From Membranipora membranacea (lineage: Eukaryota > Bryozoa > Gymnolaemata > Cheilostomatida > Membraniporidae): a stretch of 64,000 nt of DNA. Shown in pieces: positions 22,970 to 35,021 of this stretch. The notes beneath the pieces were generated by a model. It was not told where the DNA came from. It searched no databases and saw nothing but the letters and a program-made list of their open reading frames with translations. The first letter of the stretch is position 1; every line of letters starts with the position of its first letter. The position numbers and the translations under genes were made by a program. The stretch is taken from assembly GCA_914767715.1 (NCBI GenBank), contig OU612072.1, positions 8,432,001 to 8,496,000 on the forward strand, written 5' to 3'.

Positions 22970-25800
22970 AAGTCCCAGGTTTTGGAGTAGACCTGTGACC
23001 CATACAGAACTGAACTTATTCTGTAATGAACCTTTTTTGCTCCAGAACTTAGTTTGAATCTAAAGCGACATCTCCCCACTGAAGGTAAGAGTCCTCCAAT
23101 GATATATCGGCTGAAACTGACGTTGATCTTTGGTTTGTGTTCTTCCTTAGCTCACCTGATTATACGTGTTTACCAAACTTCCATATATGAAGATTCATCC
23201 AAGCAAAGAGATCAACCAGCTTAACCATGTATAAATTGTTTGAAATTGTAAGCTTTCACTTTTCACAGCTTGTAATCAAACCATGTCAATTTCCATATAA
23301 GGCATTTAGGGAAAGGGGTTGAAAATTTCGATCTCTGACGAAAAACTGAGACTAGCTAGCTATAAGTGAATATCCAATATCTTACTACATACCACTACGC
23401 TTTGACTGCCACAGCGGTTGTTTCACATATTTCTACGCCCGAGCCTTATTATGACGGGACACGGGTAAACCAAGTCGTTGGTTTTTAGCGAAAAACTAGG
23501 ATGTGATAGGACCAAAAAGTATAACTCCCACCTAAATCTTTGTGTAAAGAACAGAAAATAGTTTAAGTTTCCTTCCATATGCAACCTACGGCACTAATTT
23601 ATTTACGGGCAATTTCTCAAGGCAAAACGTTTCTCACAAAAAAATTGCAACCAAAGTATGTGGCAGGTAGGTGGTTGCAGGTAGGAAACCTTCGTCTTAG
23701 TTTCCCCCCTAAAGCTGCTAATGTGAAATTATGTTTATAGGTCCTTATCACAGCTGAGGATTGAATTCTCATGCATAGTTTCAATCTATATTGATTGTTA
23801 GACAATTGCGGCCGAGCAGAAGTATTTACACCAGGTAAACAAGAGGTTAGTGTGATGTGACAGTTGACTGGATCAGAAGCTATCATGATTCAAGTCGAAG
23901 AGTTGGTCTGTACTGGTGGCACATCAGAACCCTTCAGAGGAACCAGCTGCTTATTAGTTTATTTTGGTCCTCATTTAACACCGCAGTATTTGAGGTCCTT
24001 TAAAACATACCTCACACCTTGTACATGAACCTGACAACAGATTTCTGAATGGAAATTCCGTTTTTAGACAACATTAGTGTGTAAAATTTACTCCATATTG
24101 GTTAAAATTACGGCTGTGAGGGCACATGGATTTCACAAGAGTGGTATTGAACTTAGCTCATTATAGCCAAGTCATTCACTAAGAAAACAAAGATTGCCCA
24201 AATAGTAGCTCCGCGTGCCAGCCTAACAGCTATCAACCGGATATTGTCGATAAGGGGTACACCATTAAATTAGGTTGATGTTGACTGTTCAACTTTGCTT
24301 TACTTTTATTTTAGTACTTGCTGCTTCAACATTATACATACTTGCAAATACCCCGGTACCTAAGTAAAAAATGGTATTATTTCAACCCCATAACATGCCA
24401 ATGCAAAACTGGATGTTGTATAATAAGCTATAATTGCAACAACCAAATCATATCATCAACCAATTAGTTGTTTTGTACATCATAGGGAAGTTCTCAACAC
24501 CACAATCACAGAAAACTTACTTTCATTTGCGTCCCATCATATGACGCAATGTAACCGCTATCATGGATCCTGGAGATTCAATCTTGTTTTCATAATAACC
24601 TCAGAACTGTTGGTGATAAAATCATTGTTTTTTCCAGCATTCACATCCACTCTAGAATTTTTTAAAAACAGGACATCATAACTTTATTTTAGTGATGGTG
24701 GGAAGAGCTGTAACTGCAACTGACCTTTTAAAGTATTGAAACCTGGTCTTACCAATATGGCACGGCGTAACCGGCTATGTTTATGCATCTGATAAAGCAC
24801 CCTGGTGTTAAGAGGAAGTTATCCCAATGCCTAAACATGATCGAGCACATCTTGTTGGTTAAAAAAAATTATTATTATTTACTTTTTACGCCAAAAATGA
24901 TGAAAATCAAGTTAATTATCTTCCCTTAGTAGTTACCTTTCTTTTCGTCCGCTCAAAAAGGGTGCATATGGTCACATGAACTCTGATGGAGGGGAAAAAG
25001 TAGGGTGGCTCAACGTACCCCATGACTCAACAAACCCCGCCTTCCCCTAACCAAATATTTATTTTACTCGATATATAAATCATATAATGCCAATCATTCA
25101 TTATTGCAGGCTATGTGAACTCTGAAATCAGGATGCTACAAGAGGTTTACCAATGGGTTTGTGTGAGCTGATTATCTTCCTCCATTCTCCACACAATTTG
25201 ATGGTAGGTGAAACTTTCGACAAAGTTATTATACATTATTTAGACTTGACTTGTATTAAAGCAACAGGTACTGTGGTAACTATGTATATAACTTATACGA
25301 GTCATTAAATTTGATAGGCTTGTAGGATATAAGAAAATCTAGCAAGTATATGGAATTGTCCCGCTAATGTCTGAGGGGAGATAAAAGTCACTCAGGATCA
25401 CCCCTGGGATTCCTACCTATATTCTCATTGGATGATCAATAGGCTTTCAATGACCAGTAATATATCTATGGAGGTGGTTATGAGTTCTAGGATGATGATG
25501 TTTACCACTTTAAATTCACATGAATAGGATGGATACCCTTTGAGATATTATGTGGAAAAACGCTCGGTAAACTATAGAATTGCAGAACTTTGACTGGCAA
25601 TAATAAGTGAGAGAATATGTATAAATTACACTGATATGATGTTTCACAATCTGGAAGAGGAGAGTGCCACACTTGTGCTGGAAGTGTGCGAAAGACACCA
25701 GGCTACTTTTTTTTACAAAAAATAGCAAAAATAAACTTTCCGGGTGACCATGGTCATTATTTACATTTATAAATATAAATATAATTTTTATTTCAATGTG
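22970..25800. other. Intergenic stretch, little recognised
   Basis: No gene could be supported. The block at about 25050-25150 resembles 27770-27880 around 'TTCATTATTGCAGGC', so some shared repeat is present. Confidence 0.4.
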
Positions 25801-25810
25801 CATATTTCAG

Positions 25811-26423
25811 TGGTCCTACATCTGATGATCACCATTTTTAGAACTGGAAGTCCTGTATTCTTGGTTGCATCCACAGACGAATCAAGCACAGATGATGATT
25901 GATATGTTGAACCTGCCTCCAGCTTCCATTTGGAGCATATTTATGGAATCTAACGGCCATCCTTGGATCTTTGTCATATCCCCTATGAGATTCCTGAAGA
26001 AGTTGAAGAAAGGTATGGATGAACCACATCTGACATGTAGGAAATTGTTATCGAATTTGTATGTTCATGACTGCATGAGATTATCTTATACTACCCGGGC
26101 TGTTTGCGAAACATTAGGTAGAAAGACATAGCGTTGTTCTTGTATTCCTTGCAGGGAGCTGCCAAGGCCAATTATTGCAGACATACCTGTGTCATTTGAT
26201 AACAAAGTGTTTGAAGTCGTCATTGGAGGCTCCAGGAAAGGGGGGAACCTTCTAGTTCGCTCAACATGATTCGCCTACTCAGTAAAAAGGTGAACATCTC
26301 GTTCTGGTAGACACTGCCTTGTTTCTTTACAGGCAAAGATCCAGGGGGTCATGCAACCTCTTGTTGGAGCGGGAGATATTGCTGACCAGCTGTCCTAGTC
26401 GAGGTTTAGCTAGATTCTCATAA
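25811..26423 (+). pseudogene. FLYWCH-type zinc-finger gene remnant
   Basis: Three exons fit: 25811-26012, 26155-26289 and 26333-26423, with AG|GTATGG and AAG|GTGAAC donors and good acceptors. The joined frame gives an acidic/proline N-terminal part ('YEIPEEVEER', 'ELPRPIIADIP'), then 'FEVVIGGSRKGGNLLV', then 'FAYSVKR'. This matches the start of a FLYWCH domain, a WRKY-like zinc finger often linked to MULE-type transposases. Stops interrupt the frame in exon 1 (a TGA after an Asp run, and a TAA before 'RPSLDLC'), and a TGA sits where the conserved Gly before 'FAY' belongs. The metal-binding C-terminal half is poorly preserved. Confidence 0.45.
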
Positions 26424-26429
26424 CGTCAA

Positions 26430-27835
26430 ACTGGAGAACATGGCGATATCTATTAATAGATATGAGCAGAAATGAAACCAATCCCATCCTAATAGCCTCA
26501 ACTTTCAGGTAGGCAACAATTTCAAAATAATGTTAGTATAAATCTAATAGTTGATCTCTGAAACATGTTTTAAACAATCCTACAGAGCTTTTTTCCATTT
26601 TTGTTCATGTCTTCTTTTAAGGCCAATATTTACACTGAATTTCGCCACATGTCATATTGTCTGTGATATGTAATAAATCAATCAATCAATACAATTGAAG
26701 AAAAGATTAGGATTTCGCATCTATCATGATCACATACCTGAACACTTCCTGAAATGTGACAGTGGTTTGCAGTCGGCATCTTTAAATTGGCCAACAGCTT
26801 TTGATGAATTTTGGAAGAAACCTACCCTAATTTTACATTATTAATTCTTTATGTACAGTGTAATATGGAACTTGGCCCGACCATCTTGGCTACTCTAGCA
26901 ACCATTCCAGACCTAAGTTAGACTTTGAGAACAGTGTATGGTAGCCAGCAGCTGATTTAAGACCGTTTCAATACCAATACCGGCATTTATATAAACTAAA
27001 TAGTACTAAGGTTAGTATATGTATCTGATAACGTCTACATTAAATGTCGCTTTAGTGAAAATGAGGACGATATTTGATTGGGATTCTCCTTCTTTATACT
27101 ACTCAAGTTACACTGCATTGCTCACCATATTGGCATTTGTAATATTGGATTTTTTGTCTGATATTTTGGTTGTAAGTAACTCCTCTATGCTGTACCAATT
27201 CATGAACCTAAAACCCCAATTTCAATCACAAACCCCAATTGTTGAACTACAAATCCCGATTTTGTGACAAACCCAAATTTTCTCTATTTAGATGGAGTCA
27301 ATCAATCATTCACCTGTTCTCTGTTACTACAACGTCTCCGTGCAGTGTAGGTTAGTACGAGGGCAGATCGATCGATGGACTGATTGAAGGATATACCTGA
27401 ATCTCAATATCAGTGAGAAGTACATGGGCATACAAAATCCATAGAAATAGAATAGGTTTCATGTAGTGATGTAAATGAGCTGCATGGTCATGTATAGTGA
27501 TGTAAAATAATATTAAAAACTAGTTGCTTAATTCATTTTGTAGTGTCTCAACTGTATGTTAATAATCTCATAAATGTCTGAAATACCCACTTTGCATCTG
27601 TGGTCACAGCTACCAAAAAACTTTGGGTGCCAATTGAATCATTTTAATTCATTGTGAGATCATCACTGAGGTTGAAATAAATTATTGTGATGTTCATGTC
27701 TTCTTTGTTTGGCTTCTTCTCCGATGCAATGTGAGTCATTCCTTAGTCCATTATATGCTTTTTTTGGATTGTATAATCAAATATTCATTTTATTCAATAT
27801 ATGAGTCATAACCTGCTGATATTCATTATTGCAGG
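26430..27835. other. Intergenic stretch
   Basis: A short (AATC)n-like run lies near 26668-26690. No gene was identified. Confidence 0.4.
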
Positions 27836-27839
27836 CCAT

Positions 27840-28328
27840 TTGAGCTGTGAAATAAAGAGATACAGAGATACAACCACCAAGAGAATTTCCCAAGATGGTA
27901 TGTAAAATTTTTACCAAGGCTATTGAAAGTTCAAGTAAAAGCTCTAAAATTGAAAGCGGTAAATCACCAAGAAAAGCCTTCCAAAAAGATGGATGACACC
28001 TGAGCTGTTTCATTTGACTAAAAAGTGCACTGAACTGCATGACAAAGCAAAACATCTGCAATTTTGTAACAACACATATCAAAGAAGTCAAGCGCAGTTA
28101 TTTTAAATTTCAGTTTTCACGATGCAAGAACAACCAAAATGAATAATGGCGTTTTCTCAAAAGTCTACATAATAAAAACTAAAAAGCAGAGACTAGTTGT
28201 ACCGCTCTTAAAGATGACCACCGAAAAGTAATTGATGATCCAAAAGCATTATTCAGAAATATTTAATAACTTTTTCACAAATATTTGTACGAACTTGTCA
28301 ATGGCACTACCTGCTTCGAAAACAGATT
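27840..28328 (+). pseudogene. Non-LTR retrotransposon fragment, linker before RT
   Basis: The plus strand gives, across frameshifts and stops, 'RWMTPELFHLTKKC', 'KNNQNE', 'WRFLKSLHN', 'VIDDPKAL' and 'IFNNFFTNICTNLS'. This is the segment between the endonuclease and RT domains of CR1/Jockey-like elements. It ends abruptly at the TTAA-flanked MITE. At least one frameshift lies near 28100 and several TAA stops follow, so it is long dead. Confidence 0.65.
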
Positions 28329-28332
28329 TTAA

Positions 28333-29216
28333 GGTAATGTCAAAGACCGATCCGAATATCAACATATCATATACCGTTGGAAAGCTGCCAAGCTACTGAA
28401 AATGAATACCTGAACAAAAACTTGATTCGATGACGTTGTGTCACTAAAGGGAGGAAATGAGGCAGATTTTTTCACTGCATCTTCGTTTTTCTTGAATTTA
28501 GCGCAAAAGAATGGCCAAAAACACCTCAAAAGTCCCCAAAAATAGCTGTTTTTTGGCATTCTTTTGTGTTAAATTCAAGAAAAACGAAGATGCAGGGAAA
28601 AAATCTTTTGGCATTTCCTGTGTGCACCATGGCTAATGAAAGCGGCTTCGTATGTGAGAAGTTTCAAAAAAACTTCGTTTGGCCACAATAATGGTCATTT
28701 GGACAGCACATTTGATGTTATGCAAAAGTTGCAAAAAATATTAGCTGCATTCGAGAGTCTACTTTTTTCGCAATATGCAAGCTAATTTGTTGAAAGTTAA
28801 TAGGTATGACATTTCCAGTGTACTCTTAGGGAAAATCATAATTAATTTTGTTTCGAGCCTATGATCTGTTCTGAATTAATGATTGAAATTTCACATCTTT
28901 TCACGGCTTCACAAAATAAAATGCATTGTATGGCGTGACGTAAAAAGTCAGTTTAGACTAGTCATATATCAAAGAAAATCAAATTTTACGATGAACGCAA
29001 TCTCTAAGTATGCATTCCACCTGGTTTGAAATTTCTTGCATTTAATTTGACTCCTCCATCTGCTTTGACAAAAACAGCGTTATCTGCCTCATTTCCTCCC
29101 TAAAATGACACAACGTCATTGAATCAAGTTTTTGTTCAAGTATTCATTTTCAGTAGCTCGGCAGCTTTCCAACGGTATATGATTTGTTGATATTCGGATC
29201 GGTCTTTGACATTACC
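28333..29216. mobile_element. TTAA-flanked MITE, copy 1
   Basis: The element begins GGTAATGTCAAAGACCGATC and ends with its reverse complement. TTAA flanks it on both sides (28329-28332 and 29217-29220). The inverted repeats extend for over 100 bp and include 'GATGACGTTGTGTCA'. A 4-bp TTAA target is typical of piggyBac and Kolobok. It has no transposase. Copy 2 at 48756-50483 belongs to the same family and has longer arms. A smaller hairpin around 'TTCTTGAATTTAGCGC' lies at 28478-28595. Confidence 0.85.
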
Positions 29217-29220
29217 TTAA

Positions 29221-30660
29221 ACCTCCTCGTTTGTTCGGTTTTAGTGATTTGATTAGTAGTGTTACAGTTTTACTGGTTATGGGAGTGAATGAGAAGGTTG
29301 GTTGACTACTGCTTGGCTGATGTGTATTATTGGATCAAATTCTGAGTGCCCACCGACCTTGACAAAGTATTCATTAAGGGCGCTAGCTATGTCTATTCCA
29401 TCATTGTATGTAGTGTTTTTATAAACTATTTGCTCAATGGTTGTCTCAGATTTTCCTTTCTTAGTCTTGATTTTAAACATGAATGGAAACTTTTATCGCT
29501 TTCTGAGAGGGACTTACTTACATAGTTTTTCTTTGCTTCTCTTATTTGATAAGTTACATATTTCCTGAATTTTTTCTATTGATCTATTTGGGCATCAGGT
29601 GGAGAGTGAAGAGATTTGATAAAAACCTGTTTATAGTATTTGTTTCTGAGGGTGATGAGACGTAGTATTTCTGGTGTTAGCCATTTGTTTTTCTTGCAAC
29701 GCACTCGATTTTTTTTCAGGTGCATGCTTGTCAACTATACTGATGATTAATTGCTCTAATTTCTCTGTCCGTTCATGAATGGATAGGTTGGGATCTGAAG
29801 CAATTTGCCGGAGTGGAAGATGAGAGCAGTCATTGCAAAAGTCCATAGGGTTTAGTTTTTTAAAGTTCCGAATTTCAATCAGCAATCGTTTTGCCTTTGC
29901 AGGTTTGATTCTACCAATTTAAAGGAATGTGGCGTAGTGATCAGAAATAGATCTGTCACATGTCAATATCTTACAGGCGTTCACTAATAAATCACAATTA
30001 ACATAATTATGGTCTTACAACCTTCCATTGCCATGGTTAATGATGAAAGATGTACCTACAACTACTTGCTGAAGGCCAGCAGAAGTAAGGCACAAGGTTT
30101 TTCCCTGGAGTTTGAATTCCAGTTGATGTTGAAGTCACCCAGTAAAATTACCTTTGTTCCAATGAATTGTTTTTGATGTAAAATATCGCTCTGCAGTGTA
30201 ATAAAATTTTGCTTATCAGAGTCTGGCGGAAGGTAGAATGAGGCTACTATAGGAGGATCACTGTTTTGATGCATTTTTATATTGACCCAGAATGAGTCAC
30301 ACAATTGCCAGAGTTTTTTTTGTGGTTGAGAAAGTTCTGTGAAGTTATAATTGGAATATACATAAATTGCTGCCCCACCACCTCTGGTTTTTGTGGCTGA
30401 TTTTCTGTCACATCTGATGAGATTAAATTCTAATAAGCTGATCATTTGGTATGGTAATTCTGGTTTGAGCCAGGTTTCTGAAACAGAGAAAATATCAGTG
30501 CAATTTGCTAAATTTAGACTTTCATAATAGTGAATTTTTTTATAAAGGGATGGAGACGGTGTAGAGATGTGTCCTTAGATCTGCTCTTTGTTGCTAGAGA
30601 TGATATATTTCCCATAATCTGTTATGAAGTCTGAGTTTGAAGTCATATAGGGTTTGATGT
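29221..30660 (-). pseudogene. Non-LTR retrotransposon ORF2 remnant: endonuclease and linker
   Basis: Read from 30660 down, the minus strand shows 'SVSETWLKPELP' and 'RGGGAAIYVY', then 'VASFYLPPDS' and 'VILLGDFNINW'. These are apurinic-endonuclease-like motifs that nick the target DNA. Further down are 'LEQLIISIVDKHAPEKKS' (about 29760-29700) and 'ASALNEYFVKVGG', the linker that precedes RT. Several frameshifts and stops break it (TAA near 30575, others around 29990-30070). The RT domain is absent: the sequence ends at the MITE boundary at 29220. It follows ORF1 directly, as in two-ORF CR1/L2-like elements. Confidence 0.7.
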
Positions 30661-30688
30661 TGAGGTCTGTCAGGTAGCTGATTAGGTA

Positions 30689-31654
30689 TCATTTTTTATT
30701 AGCCGTTCCACTGGCAGCAATGAACTTCATTGCTGGCAGTATAAGGTTGATTGAATCTAGAGGAATGCTATTTTTAATTGCATGCTCTAATTGTTCGTTT
30801 GTTTTGAATGTTATTTTCACTGTATGTAATGGCTTGCCTTCTTTGGATTTAAGTCGATAAATTGACACTGTTGTTCCACATGATTTTTCAATTTCCTTTT
30901 TTAGTTGATCACCGGGGATGTAATTTGGGACATCTTTCAAAACGGCGGTGTTGTTGTTCAGTTTTATTGATTTCCTAGCGGTGCTGCCTCCTAGGTGAGT
31001 AGGTTTCCAATTTTTTATGATAGTATCGACCAGTTTCTCGTCTGCGAGCTGTACGATGTATTTTTGGTGGAGGGAAGTCGGCTTATCACGGTTAATGATC
31101 TCGATTAGTATTGGTTTGTTGGAGGTTGATGCGACGGCAGCTCTGACATTATCATGGTTGACTTGGGAACAGTATTTGGTTGTGCTGTGGATAATTATGC
31201 ATTTTTGGGGATTGAATACTGGGTCGGTTGGTCTGGGAGTACGTCTGGTGGGTTGTGGTTGCTGGTGGTTGGTTGTTTCTGGTTTGTTTTGTTCGACTTG
31301 TGTTGGTTGTTGGCCTTGTGTAGATTGGTTTCCAGATTGTTGTTGTTGGTGTTGTGGTATTTGAAGGTGTCGAGGGGGTGGAGTAGGTCGCGTTGCAGAT
31401 ACTACATCTCGCCAGCTTTGGTCTGGAACTTGTTTCTGTGATAGCTGCTCTACTATCAAGTTCAGCCTTGATACTTCTGATGAAAGGGAGGCCAATTGAC
31501 CTGACATCAAGCGCATTAAGTCTAGCACTTGGGTGCAAGAACCACAAAGCCGAGTATTGAGCTCATTAACTGGCGGAGATGTCCAATCTGCATCATCAGT
31601 GATACTAGTTTTGGTATCAATGCCTGTGGCCATGGAGGTTTTAGCCACAGGCAT
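30689..31654 (-). CDS. Retrotransposon ORF1 (gag-like, RNA-binding), 321 residues
   Basis: An intact ATG-to-stop frame. Residues about 30-75 form a heptad-rich stretch ('LMSGQLASLSSEVSRLNLIV') likely to be a coiled coil. Residues about 80-145 are Gln/Pro/Thr-rich. Residues about 150-320 have an alternating fold reminiscent of ORF1p RNA-binding domains ('ILIEIINRDKP', 'YIVQLADEKLVDTIIKNW', 'VKITFKTNEQLEHAI'). It would coat element RNA as a ribonucleoprotein. It lies immediately upstream of the endonuclease remnant, and its 5' side meets the palindromic MITE at about 31699. The frame is unbroken although the partner ORF2 is dead. Confidence 0.7.
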   Translation of the reverse strand: MPVAKTSMATGIDTKTSITDDADWTSPPVNELNTRLCGSCTQVLDLMRLMSGQLASLSSEVSRLNLIVEQLSQKQVPDQSWRDVVSATRPTPPPRHLQIPQHQQQQSGNQSTQGQQPTQVEQNKPETTNHQQPQPTRRTPRPTDPVFNPQKCIIIHSTTKYCSQVNHDNVRAAVASTSNKPILIEIINRDKPTSLHQKYIVQLADEKLVDTIIKNWKPTHLGGSTARKSIKLNNNTAVLKDVPNYIPGDQLKKEIEKSCGTTVSIYRLKSKEGKPLHTVKITFKTNEQLEHAIKNSIPLDSINLILPAMKFIAASGTANKK

Positions 31655-31698
31655 GTATTGTCAGATCCGGTACTGGCATTTTGTTTTTGGTGGGCTAA

Positions 31699-32176
31699 TA
31701 GACAGTTTTCTGAGCCCTTATTTATGCCTCAATTCGTAGTTGTCCTCTCTCCTGTTTAGTACTTCTAACCCATACCGCATAGGAAAAACCTGCTGAAAGA
31801 GGGTTATATTGAAGACCGCTAATGTTAGGATAAAAATTATTTTTGATTCAGAGTCTGCACCATCGAAAACCCTGTGAGACAGGGTTTCCAAATCATTGAA
31901 GGCTTTAATGTTGATAAATCTTAATTTCAGTGACGCAACTCAAGAAAATGCTATAATTGACTATCCAAATACTGAAATTATTACCCAAACTATGTCCATA
32001 TGAGTTTTCAATGTTACAGATTCTGAATCAAAAATAATCTTTATCCTATTAAAAGCGGTCTTCAAGATAACCCTCTTTTCAGCACGTTTTTCCTATGCGG
32101 CGTGTGTTTAAAGTACCAAACTGGAGAGAGGACAACTCCAAATTGAGGCCTAAATCAGAGCTCAGAAAACTGTCTA
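31699..32176. mobile_element. Palindromic MITE with about 160-bp arms
   Basis: The left arm (about 31699-31855) and right arm (about 32020-32176) are diverged reverse complements. They share 'TAGACAGTTTTCTGAG', 'GTTGTCCTCTCTCC' and 'TTTTTGATTCAGA'. The borders allow a TA target duplication around GACAG…CTGTC, which would suggest a Tc1/mariner-like origin, but that is not certain. It abuts the 5' end of the retrotransposon ORF1 region. Confidence 0.7.
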
Positions 32177-32880
32177 TATAAGAGATGTCTCCACTGCGTT
32201 TCATACCCAAGAATTGTCTGACAATTCTGTACAATTCTAGAATTGTCATAAACTGACCTATATATCATTAACCAACCAGCAACCATCATTGTGTAATTAA
32301 CCCTGCCTGCTAAACAAATTACCTTCATTATTGATATTGTATAGCCATAGTATAAGCCTTTACAGTTCTAGTCAATATCATACAATTGGATATGCTGTAA
32401 TGAATAGATATTGCTGTGCAAGGTAGCATCGAAATCTATATTGCGGGAGGCCCAGGTACAACTCCCCGCCGGGGCAAATCTTTTCTTTTCGTATCATCGT
32501 GATGGAAAATGAAAGCATTCCATTGGAATTGTCGGCTCACAATTCTCGTAAGCACGGAAAACTCTTAGTAATGAATATGATGACGCGACAAAATACTTAT
32601 GTTCAACTCTTCTGTGTTGTACCATACCCTACGTTATATTTTGTGCAATCTGTTAATATTGGGAGCAACTGCATAAATAGAATACATCAGCTAAACTATG
32701 CTAGCTGAATTATCAGAAAACTTTGCTACTAATAAAAATGTACAACATCGCTCCCCAGATGAGCGAGGAATTACTTTGTATCAACTGCTTAATGCTAAAA
32801 AAACTCAAACTTGGTGTCACAGCAAGTAGTATGAGTACTGATTATTGGCATAGTCTAAACTACGCTCCTTGTGATTATTG

Positions 32881-33180
32881 AGAGTGAATGGCTTTCAGCT
32901 ATTTCTATTTGTTGGCCAAAGATGCTCTGAGCATGGAGTTAGCTCTGAATGTTATGGTATGTGGGCTGAGGGAGCCAAAGGTAAATCAACTATTGTAAGC
33001 CTGGTATATATTCATTACCTGTCTACAAAGGAGCTCTTGATGTTATACTATGTCATTCTCAGCCATCTCAGTTATATGGTGTACAGGAAGCAATTCTGGC
33101 ATAGTTCTCTCTCACTCTTGGATGGTAGTCCCCTAGTAGGTGTTGGCACTAGTACAGATAGTATTAAAATGTTAGACTAG
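32881..33180 (+). other. 100-codon ORF in the left palindrome arm
   Basis: The frame contains 'VNGFQLFLFVGQRCSEHG', 'KGKSTIVSLVYIHYLSTKE' and 'LLDGSPLVGVGTSTDSIKML' and ends in TAG. The reverse-complement arm (34353-34655) keeps the same frame with about eight amino-acid changes. Most differences are replacements, which argues against strong purifying selection. I do not recognise it. Confidence 0.25.
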
Positions 33181-34352
33181 TGGCAACACCGTAATGTAAT
33201 AAATTTTAATCTGTCAGCTTGAGTGCCACAAGCAGGGAGATTGGCCAATAACAGGCATAATTACATAACTACCTTGATATCCTGGTTGTCAAAATTTTTA
33301 ATTGTCCAATTAAGTATAATTAACAATGTTTGTTAATCCTTCACACACATTCCATTGCACTTGTAACAAGTCATCATGACACACTTGTGGAATCAGAGAG
33401 ACAGGAGTCATTGTAAGCTGACCTAACTTCCTGTCTTTTACCGCTGATAATGAATGCCGTGAATTTTTAATTTCGCGAATATTCATTTTTATAATGATGG
33501 TTGTTTGGGTGTAAGTGCAATCATGATCATTCTTTGACGGAAGGGTGAGGGGGCGGGAAGTTGTAACCTCCCACACCCTCCCCGCCACGCCTACGGCGTG
33601 TGGATCCGGCTGCGCCCGATTATTATGCTCATCTCTGAAAAGTCAGTGAGTGAAATTTTTTAGAATATACGCCCCTGGTACCAGTAGATTTAAAAATGGA
33701 CAACCCTGTGGGTAAAGACACAGATTATCATATAATGCTGGCTCAACTCTTGAAGTTGACCAAGAAGCGCGGAAAATCAATGAAACCTTTTTGCAAATAC
33801 TAGAGAATAAGGGCGCCTGAGAATTTAAGGTTTTTTGCGAGGCAATCTCATTCTTGACATAATAACTCTGTACAATGATGAGCTTTGAAGCAGAGTTTGG
33901 TGAAATAAATTGATAAAAATATACAAATGGAATTTGGATAATTATCTAGTATTTTGCATAAAATGTTACAACTTCCCGCCCCTCACTCTTCTGACAAATA
34001 ATGATCATGATTGCAATTACACCCAAACAACCATCATTTTAAAAATGAATATTCGTGAAATTTAAAACTCATCGCATTCATTATCAGCAGCAAAAGACAG
34101 GAAGTTAGGTCAGCTTACAATGACTCCTGTCTCTCTGATTCCACAAGTGTGTCATGATGACTTGTTACAAGTGCAATGGAATGTGTATGAAGGATTAACA
34201 AACAGTGTTAATTATACTTAATTGTACAATTAAAAATTTTGACAACCAGGATATCAAGGTAATTATGTAATTATGCCTGTTATTGGCTAGCCTCCCTGCT
34301 TGTGGCACTCAAGCTGACAGATTAAAATTTATTACTTTAAACGGTGTTGCCA

Positions 34353-34652
34353 TTAGTCTAACATTTTAATACTATCTGTACTAGTGCCAACACCTACTAG
34401 GGAACTACCATCCAAGAGTGAGAGAGAAATATGCCAAAATTGCTTCCTGTACACCGTATAACTGAGATGGCTGAGAATGATATAGTATAATATCAAGAGC
34501 TCCTTTGTAGACAGGTAATGAATATATACCAGGCTTACGATAGTTGATTTACCTTTGCCTCCCTCAGTCCACATACGATAACATTCAGAGCTAACTCCAT
34601 GCTCAGAGCATCTTTGGCCAACAAATAGAAATAGCTGAAAGCCATTCACTCT
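34353..34652 (-). other. 100-codon ORF in the right palindrome arm
   Basis: Mirror of the ORF at 32881-33180, with changes such as Gly to Arg after 'ECY' and Pro to Ser after 'LDGS'. No start signal better than an upstream GTG/TTG is evident, so translation is doubtful. Confidence 0.25.
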
Positions 34653-35021
34653 CAATAATCACAAGGAGCGTAGTTTAGACTATGCCAATAATCAGTACTC
34701 ATACTACTTGATGTGACACCAAGTTTGAGTTTTTTTAGCATCAGTCAGCATATTTTCAGTAGTCAGTGGTTCTGTGGATAATATGGCCTCATTCACATAT
34801 CACTTCTCTCCACTTAGGCATATAGGACAGTTGATACAAAATAATTCCTCGCTCATCTGGGGAGCGATGTTGTACATTTTTATTAGTAGCAAAGTTCTGA
34901 TCTGAACCTCGGCCTCCCGCAATATAGATTTTTAAAGTTCATACAACGACATACTCTCCTAGGAGTAGGGTGTGTGTATGACTAAGCATGAAACATTATG
35001 TATTATAATTATTCCTTCCAG

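Larger units (their letters stand above)
32433..34930. repeat. Long inverted repeat (palindrome), about 2.5 kb
   Basis: The core left arm 32719-33567 and core right arm 33966-34896 are highly similar reverse complements around a spacer of about 400 bp. The outermost match ('ATCTATATTGCGGGAGGCC') lies at 32434 and 34930. The left arm has an extra block at about 32460-32715 and the right arm one at about 34735-34845. No flanking duplication was found. It may be a foldback transposon or a recent inverted duplication. Confidence 0.85.

Noticed and set aside
31017-31547. ORFs of 76-131 codons overlapping ORF1 on both strands
   Set aside because: They are shadows of the intact 321-codon ORF1, driven by its biased Gln/Thr/Pro-rich composition.
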